Shown here: positions 58,451 through 64,000 of the stretch, piece after piece | Position numbering within the stretch: position 1 is the first letter of the stretch | Layout: each line of letters starts with the position of its first letter | From: JAQBXX01 sp947085325 | Lineage (GTDB): Bacteria > Pseudomonadota > Gammaproteobacteria > SURF-13 | NCBI GenBank assembly: GCA_947085325.1 | Contig: CAMTVY010000013.1 | Location: 23,976-87,975, forward strand | Direction: 5' to 3' | Length of the DNA stretch: 64,000 nt | Made by a program: the position numbers and the translations under genes | Notes under the pieces: generated by a model | The model's database searches: none | Seen by the model: only the letters and a program-made list of their open reading frames with translations | Told to the model about the DNA's origin: nothing

Positions 58451-60262
58451 ATGGCAGGCCGTATCCCCCAGCAGTTTATTGATGAACTATTAACTCGCGT
58501 GGATATCGTCGAGGTGATCGACGCGCGCGTGCCGCTGCGCAAGGCGGGGCGCGAATACACCGCCTGCTGTCCCTTCCACGACGAAAAAACCCCTTCCTTT
58601 ACGGTGAGTCCGGACAAGCAGTTCTATTACTGCTTCGGCTGCGGCGCACATGGCACCGCGCTCGGCTTCCTGATCGATTATGAGCACCTCGATTTCATCG
58701 AGGCGGTGCAGGAGTTGGCCGCGCGCGTGGGCATGGAAGTGCCGCGTGCCTCGCAGGAAGCAGTCGCCGCGCCAGCAGGGGCGCACCTCTACGGTGTGCT
58801 GGAGCAGGCAGCGGCCTGGTACCGGCGTCAGTTGCGCGAGCACACGGAGGCCGGGCGCGCGGTGGAGTACCTCAAGGGCCGCGGGCTCACGGGTACTACA
58901 GCGGCAGATTATGGCATCGGCTATGCGCCGCCGGGCTGGGACAATCTCAAGCGTGCGACAGGCGCGGAGGAGGCCGCGCTGGTCCAGGTCGGGCTGCTGA
59001 TCAAAAAGGACGAAGGCGGCACCCATGACCGCTTTCGCAACCGCATCATGTTTCCGATCCATGATGCGCGCGGCCGCGTCATCGGCTTTGGTGGGCGGGT
59101 GATCGATGCGGCTGACGACGCACAAGGACGTGCTAGTGTCGCGGGAGGCAGGACGCCGGAAGCGACGAACCCCAAATACCTCAATTCGCCGGAGTCTGCG
59201 TTATTCCACAAGGGGCGCGAACTGTATGGCCTGTACCAGGCACGTAAGGCGGTGCGCCAGCTGGAGCGCCTGCTGGTGGTGGAGGGTTACATGGACGTGG
59301 TGATGCTGGCCCAGCATGGTATACACAACGCCGTTGCTACCCTCGGCACGGCCACCACGCACGAGCACATGGAGCGGTTGTTCCGCGTGGTGCCGGACGT
59401 GGTGTTTTGCTTTGACGGCGACCGTGCCGGGCGCGAGGCGGCGTGGCGGGCCCTGACCAACAGCCTGCCGCTGATGCGCGACGGACGCCAGATCGGCTTT
59501 CTGTTTTTGCCCGAGGGCGAAGACCCGGACAGCCTGGTGCAGAAGGAGGGGCGCGAGGCCTTTCTGGCGCGCGCAGCGCGGCCCGTACCGCTATCAGAAT
59601 TCTTTTATGAAGGTTTAATGGCCGAGGCCGATATAAGCACCATGGATGGTCGTGCCCGGCTGGTGGAACTTGCGCGCCCATTATTGGCCAAACTGGCACA
59701 GGGCGCTTTTCGGCACATGATGGTGGTTCGGCTCGCCGAACTGGTGCGCATCGAGGCGCAGCACATGACGCGCATGCTGTCGTCGCCGACAAGTGGGTCG
59801 CCACCCTCGCCTGGTGGGCCGGAGCGCCGCAAGCGGGCGCTGGCCGCTGCACCGGCCTCCATGTCACAGGCCCGGCTGGTGATCGCGTTATTGTTGAGCC
59901 GGCCGAGCCTGGCGGCGCTGGCCGGAGATCCGCAGCGCTTTGCCGGCCTTGAAGTGGCAGGCGCGGAATTATTGCGCGCAATGCTGGAATTATTGCAGCA
60001 GCATCCGCATCTAAGTCCAGCGGCCCTGCTCGAGCACTGGCGCGACACCGAGCAGGGCCGACAGTTGATGAAGCTCGCCCAGTGGCGGCACCCGGTACCG
60101 GAAGAGGGGGTGGAGGCCGAATTTCGCATCGCCCTTGAGCGCCTGTACACGCAGGGGCTGGAGCAGCGCAAGGAGCGTTTGATCGATAAAGCGCACCAAG
60201 GCCAGCTGAGCGCCGAGGAGAAGCGGGAGATGGCCGCCTGGTCTGTTCCCGGTTCTCGCTGA
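58451..60262 (+). CDS. dnaG: DNA primase
   Basis: Synthesises RNA primers for replication. The 603-aa protein has the CHC2 zinc finger (CCPFHDEKTPSF, CFGCGAHG, residues about 40-66) and a RNAP basic motif region YGIGYAPPGW. The Toprim domain follows (LLVVEGYMDVVML, FDGDRAGREAAWRAL), then a helicase-binding C-terminus. Between GFGGRVIDA and TNPKYLNSPES there are about 18 extra residues (ADDAQGRASVAGGRTPEA), encoded by a repeat-like DNA segment at 59111-59164. It is followed by rpoD. Confidence 0.96.
   Translation: MAGRIPQQFIDELLTRVDIVEVIDARVPLRKAGREYTACCPFHDEKTPSFTVSPDKQFYYCFGCGAHGTALGFLIDYEHLDFIEAVQELAARVGMEVPRASQEAVAAPAGAHLYGVLEQAAAWYRRQLREHTEAGRAVEYLKGRGLTGTTAADYGIGYAPPGWDNLKRATGAEEAALVQVGLLIKKDEGGTHDRFRNRIMFPIHDARGRVIGFGGRVIDAADDAQGRASVAGGRTPEATNPKYLNSPESALFHKGRELYGLYQARKAVRQLERLLVVEGYMDVVMLAQHGIHNAVATLGTATTHEHMERLFRVVPDVVFCFDGDRAGREAAWRALTNSLPLMRDGRQIGFLFLPEGEDPDSLVQKEGREAFLARAARPVPLSEFFYEGLMAEADISTMDGRARLVELARPLLAKLAQGAFRHMMVVRLAELVRIEAQHMTRMLSSPTSGSPPSPGGPERRKRALAAAPASMSQARLVIALLLSRPSLAALAGDPQRFAGLEVAGAELLRAMLELLQQHPHLSPAALLEHWRDTEQGRQLMKLAQWRHPVPEEGVEAEFRIALERLYTQGLEQRKERLIDKAHQGQLSAEEKREMAAWSVPGSR
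59111..59164 (+). repeat. Repeat-like in-frame insert in dnaG
   Basis: The core at 59122-59165 starts ACAAGGACGTGCTAGTGTCG and ends GCAGGACGCCGGAAGCGA. It aligns along its length with 28106-28149 of the 53-bp repeat (ACAAGGACGTACTAATGGCG ... GGAGCGA), allowing single-base gaps. Excision of 54 bp between the two GCG triplets (59108-59110 and 59162-59164) would leave VIDATNPKYLNSPES, the normal primase spacing. Confidence 0.62.
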
Positions 60263-60287
60263 CGTGGGCAGCCTGATGTTGTATAAT
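60259..60287 (+). promoter_or_regulatory. Promoter of rpoD
   Basis: CTGACG (60259-60264), a 17-bp spacer, and a perfect TATAAT (60282-60287) predict a start near 60294, about 26 bp before the rpoD ATG. The -35 overlaps the dnaG stop. An internal rpoD promoter is usual in this operon. Confidence 0.6.
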
Positions 60288-60319
60288 ATTAAGTTATTTG
60301 ACGGGGTCACGACTACGGT

Positions 60320-62161
60320 ATGAAACAGGAACAGCAAGAGTCCCAACTCAAGCTCCTTATCGCGCACGGCAAGGAGCAGGGTTTCCTCACCTACCGTGAG
60401 GTCAACGATCACCTGCCGGACGAGATCGTCGATCCCGAGCAGATCGAAGATATCATCAGCATGATCAATGATATGGGTATTCCGGTGCACGAAGTGGCGC
60501 CGGATACCGATACCCTGCTCCTGGCTGATACCGCCGTCAGCACGGACGACGATGCCGCCGAGGAAGCCGCCGCTGCGCTGGCTGCGGTGGACAGCGATTT
60601 TGGCCGTACCACGGACCCGGTGCGCATGTATATGCGCGAAATGGGCGCGGTAGAGTTGCTGACGCGCGAGGGCGAAATCGTGATCGCCAAGCGCATCGAG
60701 GACGGTTTGTCCCAGGTGCTTTCTGCGCTGGCTACCTACCCCGGTACTATCAGTGACCTCTTGCGCGAGCACGAGCGCGCCGAGGCCGGCGAGCAGCGTC
60801 TGGCCGATGTGATCAGCGGCTATATCGATCCGCTCGCGCTGGAGGGCGCGCCGGCTACGGACGAGGCTGCCAAGAAGTCGGATGACGATGATTCCAGCGA
60901 CGACGAAGACGACAGCGACAGCAGCGATGCAGAAGAGACGCTGGAGACCGGCCCCGACCCGGAAGAGGCGCGAACTCGTTTCGCGGCATTGAGAGGCCTG
61001 CAGCAGAAGCATGCAACGGCACTGGCCAGGCACGGCAAGCCGCACCCGAAAGCCATGAAGCTGCGGCAGGAGCTCACCGACTGTTTCATGGAATTCAAGA
61101 TGGTGCCGCGCTTGGTCGATCGTCTGGTCGCCAGCCTGCGTCAGGTGGTGGATCGCATCCGTTCTCAGGAGCGTGTGATCATGGACATCTGCGTCAACAA
61201 GGCGCACATGCCGCGCAAGGAATTCATCACCACCTTCCCCGACAACGAGGTAGACCTGACCTGGCTTGATCGCCACATCCGGGCAAAGCGCGACTACTCC
61301 TCCACATTGGCCCAGTTCCGCGACGAAATACTGCGCGCGCAGAGCCGGCTGGTGGGTATGCAGGAGGAGTACGGCATGTCCATCGGCGAGATCAAGGACA
61401 TCAATCGCCGCATGTCCATCGGCGAGGCCAAGGCGCGCCGCGCCAAGAAAGAAATGGTCGAAGCCAACCTGCGTCTGGTGATCTCGATTGCCAAGAAATA
61501 TACCAATCGCGGTCTGCAATTCCTCGACCTGATTCAGGAAGGCAATATCGGCCTGATGAAGGCAGTGGACAAGTTCGAGTACCGTCGCGGCTACAAGTTT
61601 TCAACCTACGCCACCTGGTGGATACGGCAGGCCATCACGCGCTCCATTGCCGATCAGGCGCGCACCATCCGTATTCCCGTGCACATGATCGAGACTATCA
61701 ACAAGCTCAACCGCATTTCGCGCCAGATGCTGCAAGAGGTGGGGCGCGAGCCGACGCCGGATGAAATCTCCAAGCGCATGGACATGCCGGAAGACAAGGT
61801 GCGCAAGATACTCAAGATTGCCAAGGAGCCGATCTCGATGGAGACGCCCATAGGCGATGACGAGGATTCGCACCTGGGCGACTTTATCGAGGACATCAAT
61901 GTGCTGTCGCCCGGTGACGCCGCCACGTTCGAGGGTCTGCGCGAGGCGACGCTCGATGTGCTGGAAGGGTTAACCCCGCGCGAGGCCAAGGTGTTGCGCA
62001 TGCGCTTCGGCATCGACATGAATACTGACCATACGCTGGAAGAAGTGGGCAAGCAGTTTGATGTCACGCGCGAGCGTATCCGCCAGATCGAGGCCAAGGC
62101 ACTGCGCAAGTTGCGCCACCCGAGCCGCTCTGAGCAATTGAGGAGCTTCCTGGACCTCTAG
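60320..62161 (+). CDS. rpoD: RNA polymerase sigma factor RpoD (sigma70)
   Basis: Primary sigma factor, 613 aa. Region 1.1 starts QESQLKLLIAHGKEQGFLTY; region 1.2 has DPVRMYMREMG. The non-conserved region includes an acidic run (DDDDSSDDEDDSDSSDAEE). Region 2 has AKKEMVEANLRLVISIAKKY and YKFSTYATWWIRQAI, and region 3 follows. Region 4.2 is TLEEVGKQFDVTRERIRQIE, ending SEQLRSFLDL. Length equals E. coli RpoD. It ends the macrodomain operon; a repeat and a tRNA follow. Confidence 0.98.
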   Translation: MKQEQQESQLKLLIAHGKEQGFLTYREVNDHLPDEIVDPEQIEDIISMINDMGIPVHEVAPDTDTLLLADTAVSTDDDAAEEAAAALAAVDSDFGRTTDPVRMYMREMGAVELLTREGEIVIAKRIEDGLSQVLSALATYPGTISDLLREHERAEAGEQRLADVISGYIDPLALEGAPATDEAAKKSDDDDSSDDEDDSDSSDAEETLETGPDPEEARTRFAALRGLQQKHATALARHGKPHPKAMKLRQELTDCFMEFKMVPRLVDRLVASLRQVVDRIRSQERVIMDICVNKAHMPRKEFITTFPDNEVDLTWLDRHIRAKRDYSSTLAQFRDEILRAQSRLVGMQEEYGMSIGEIKDINRRMSIGEAKARRAKKEMVEANLRLVISIAKKYTNRGLQFLDLIQEGNIGLMKAVDKFEYRRGYKFSTYATWWIRQAITRSIADQARTIRIPVHMIETINKLNRISRQMLQEVGREPTPDEISKRMDMPEDKVRKILKIAKEPISMETPIGDDEDSHLGDFIEDINVLSPGDAATFEGLREATLDVLEGLTPREAKVLRMRFGIDMNTDHTLEEVGKQFDVTRERIRQIEAKALRKLRHPSRSEQLRSFLDL

Positions 62162-62170
62162 ACGGCAGAC

Positions 62171-62247
62171 ACAAGATACAAGGGGCAAGATACAAGGTGC
62201 AGCAAACTGCCCATCTACCTAATTTGTATCTTTTCCCTTGTATCTGT
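62171..62247. repeat. Inverted pair of AAGATACAAGG-type repeats after rpoD
   Basis: ACAAGATACAAGGGGCAAGA... (62171-62198) is matched by the inverted ATTTGTATCTTTTCCCTTGT... (62222-62247). Together they can form a hairpin of about 24 bp between the rpoD stop and tRNA-Ile2. It could serve as the rpoD terminator. Confidence 0.75.
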
Positions 62248-62254
62248 ACTTACA

Positions 62255-62331
<77 letters not shown>

Positions 62332-62338
62332 CTTCACT

Positions 62339-63658
62339 ATGTCGCATACCCCACCGAAAGTCGGCTTTGTGAGTCTCGGGTGCCCCAAGGCACTGGTGGA
62401 TTCCGAGCAGATACTCACCCAGTTGCGTGCCGAGGGCTACGCGGTCGTGCCGACCTACCAGGACGCCGATCTCGTGATTGTCAACACCTGCGGCTTCATT
62501 GACGCGGCAGTGGAGGAATCGCTCGACGCCATAGGCGAGGCGCTGGCGGAAAACGGCAAGGTGATTGTGACCGGCTGTCTGGGTGCCAGGAGTGGTGTTG
62601 TGCAGCAGGCGCATCCGCAGGTGCTTGCCGTCACCGGCCCGCATGCACTGCAGGAGGTAATGAGTGCGGTACACACCCATCTGCCCGCCCCGCACGACCC
62701 GTTTGTCCATCTAATCCCGCCGCAAGGCATCAAGCTCACCCCGCAGCATTACGCCTATCTGAAAATCTCCGAGGGCTGCAACCATCGTTGCACGTTTTGC
62801 ATCATCCCTTCGATGCGCGGGGATCTGGTGAGCCGGCCGGTCAACGAGGTGATGCAGGAGGCCGAGAATCTGGTGAATGCGGGCGTCAAGGAACTGCTCG
62901 TCATCTCGCAGGACACCAGCGCCTACGGCGTCGATGTCAAATACCGCACCGGTTTCTGGCGCGGGCGGCCTACGAAAACACACATCACACCGCTGGCGCT
63001 GGCGCTGGGGGAGCTGGGGGTGTGGGTGCGGCTGCATTATGTGTACCCCTATCCGCACGTGGATGACCTCATTCCGCTGATGGCGGAAGGCAAAATCCTG
63101 CCGTATCTTGATGTGCCGATGCAGCACGCGAGTCCGACCATCCTCAAGGCCATGAAGCGGCCGGCCAACAGCGAAAACACGCTGGCGCGCATCCAGCGCT
63201 GGCGCAGTATCTGCCCGGATATTACCCTGCGCAGCACCTTCATTGTGGGCTTCCCCGGCGAGACAGCAGGCGACTTTGAGCGCTTGCTGGACTTCCTGCG
63301 GGAGGCCGAACTCGACCGCGTCGGGGCCTTTGCCTATTCGGCAGTGGAGGGTGCGGATGCCAACGCCCTTGCGCACCCGGTGCCGGAAGCGGTGAAGCAG
63401 GAGCGGCTGGAGCGCTTTATGGCCGTACAGGAAGGCATATCGGCGGCCAAGCTGCAACGCCGCGTAGGGCGCATATACGAGGTGCTGATAGACGCAGTGG
63501 ACGCTGCCGGGGCGACTGCCCGCTCGGCCTGTGAAGCACCCGAGATTGACGGTGTGATCAGGCTTTCCGGCCCTCAGGGGCTGAGCGTGGGGACACAAAT
63601 CAAGGTGCGGATCACGGCTGCTGATGCCCATGATCTGAGGGCTGAAATAGCGGGTTAA
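62339..63658 (+). CDS. rimO: Ribosomal protein S12 methylthiotransferase RimO
   Basis: Radical SAM enzyme that methylthiolates Asp88 of ribosomal protein S12. The 439-aa protein has an N-terminal UPF0004 domain with three cysteines (GCPKALVDSE, NTCGFID, TGCLGAR). The radical SAM motif is CNHRCTFC, then QDTSAYGVDVKYRTGFW, and a C-terminal TRAM-like domain. ATG 62339 begins eight bases after the tRNA. No clear ribosome site is seen because the tRNA ends there. Confidence 0.96.
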   Translation: MSHTPPKVGFVSLGCPKALVDSEQILTQLRAEGYAVVPTYQDADLVIVNTCGFIDAAVEESLDAIGEALAENGKVIVTGCLGARSGVVQQAHPQVLAVTGPHALQEVMSAVHTHLPAPHDPFVHLIPPQGIKLTPQHYAYLKISEGCNHRCTFCIIPSMRGDLVSRPVNEVMQEAENLVNAGVKELLVISQDTSAYGVDVKYRTGFWRGRPTKTHITPLALALGELGVWVRLHYVYPYPHVDDLIPLMAEGKILPYLDVPMQHASPTILKAMKRPANSENTLARIQRWRSICPDITLRSTFIVGFPGETAGDFERLLDFLREAELDRVGAFAYSAVEGADANALAHPVPEAVKQERLERFMAVQEGISAAKLQRRVGRIYEVLIDAVDAAGATARSACEAPEIDGVIRLSGPQGLSVGTQIKVRITAADAHDLRAEIAG

Positions 63659-63757
63659 CGCCGGTTTGTCACAGCGGGAAAATCTGTGCTAGTCTCTAAC
63701 TGGTTTTATTGCAGTATTGTCCGCAGACGGAGGTTTAAATTTATTCTAGTGAGATGC

Positions 63758-63787
63758 TTGACAAGGCAAACGCCCTCGTCATACCAT
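63758..63787 (+). promoter_or_regulatory. Candidate promoter of the Tat-exported protein gene
   Basis: TTGACA (63758-63763), an 18-bp spacer, and TACCAT (63782-63787, four of six). It lies in the 223-bp gap after rimO, which contains no other gene. A start near 63794 would give a leader of about 88 nt. Confidence 0.4.
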
Positions 63788-63881
63788 CTAACGCGGTTAA
63801 TATAAAATCTTAAGAAGCAGACATTTCTTTGATTAACCTCATAAAATCAAAAAATTCACAAGCCAAAATAGGAGAGTAACG

Positions 63882-64000
63882 ATGATGAATATCAGTCGCC
63901 GTAATTTCCTCAAGGGCGCTGCTGCTGCCGGTGTTGGCAGTATCATCCCCATGAGCATGGTCACGGTCGAGGCCGAAGCAGGTGATTCCTTCACCTTCGC
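63882..64000 (+). CDS. Tat-exported protein, cut by window edge
   Basis: Thirty-nine codons are visible. MMNISRRNFLKGAAAAGVGS has the twin-arginine motif RRNFLK and a hydrophobic Ala/Gly segment, so a folded, probably cofactor-bearing protein is exported by Tat. Cleavage is likely after VEAEA. AGGAGAG precedes the ATG. Too little remains to name the enzyme. Confidence 0.75.
   Translation, partial: MMNISRRNFLKGAAAAGVGSIIPMSMVTVEAEAGDSFTF

Noticed and set aside
60011..61519. 500-codon open frame on the minus strand across dnaG and rpoD
   Set aside because: Antisense shadow of conserved coding sequence; composition is low complexity and unlike a real protein.

Overview
The window is a gene-dense, GC-rich chromosomal segment (roughly 60% G+C by eye) from a Gram-negative bacterium, most likely a gammaproteobacterium. 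Supporting marks are the bioC/bioH route to pimeloyl-ACP, sixA, hslVU, ubiE-ubiJ-ubiB, envC, an LptM-like lipoprotein, glnA with ntrBC and a sigma54 promoter, and the rpsU-yqeY-dnaG-rpoD macrodomain. Nearly everything is housekeeping. There is no prophage, CRISPR array or complete IS element, and both window edges cut genes (bioD at the left, a Tat-exported protein at the right).

Layout. 1-4375: biotin operon bioB-bioF-bioH-bioC-bioD on the minus strand, driven by a strong sigma70 promoter with a BirA-like operator, divergent from comF. 5162-8760: two membrane proteins, trmB, and a thiS-DUF302-thiG cluster. 8932-10422: tRNA-Gly(CCC), a fatty acid hydroxylase-type protein and sixA. 10485-16269: a porin, an EAL-CBS-GGDEF protein, phoB without phoR, and typA. 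16431-24608: a VIT-family protein, xseB-ispA-dxs, queD, a retropepsin-like protease, a class I amidotransferase, a cold-shock gene with a long leader, lptM and lysA. 24780-30585: hslVU, a DUF971 gene and the ubiquinone genes ubiE-ubiJ-ubiB. 30624-35811: dgkA, a DJ-1 protein, and the cell-envelope group gpmI-envC-ctpA. 35910-38170: rhodanese-grxC-secB-gpsA. 38403-41376: a small accessory patch with an orphan lipoprotein, tiny proteins, a broken higBA toxin-antitoxin pair, a 74-bp tandem duplication and a damaged zinc-ribbon gene. 41584-51844: trmL, pyrD, purU, then the nitrogen cluster ntrC-ntrB, DUF4124 protein, bactofilin, M23 peptidase and glnA. 51987-57301: glyQS, gmhB, plsC and tsaD. 57398-63658: rpsU-yqeY-dnaG-rpoD, tRNA-Ile2 and rimO.

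How parts work together. NtrB/NtrC, encoded downstream, should act on two NtrC sites and a GG-N10-GC sigma54 promoter upstream of glnA. The bactofilin and the membrane-anchored M23 peptidase overlap by 17 nt and probably form one cell-wall shaping unit. gpmI-envC-ctpA is a common gammaproteobacterial run with an envelope and division flavour.

The least ordinary feature is a population of short palindromic repeats. Some are MITE-like, with about 16-bp inverted ends and 6-bp target duplications (24628-24753, 26654-26792, and a diverged copy at 28068-28305 that carries two copies of a second 53-bp element). Others sit in frame inside essential genes. yqeY carries a 72-bp insert flanked by a 5-bp duplication, dnaG carries an insert resembling the 53-bp element, and dxs carries a repeat of the kind also found upstream of hslV. 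This looks like repeats adding peptide inserts to conserved proteins, comparable to Rickettsia palindromic elements. It is the best candidate here for something undescribed.
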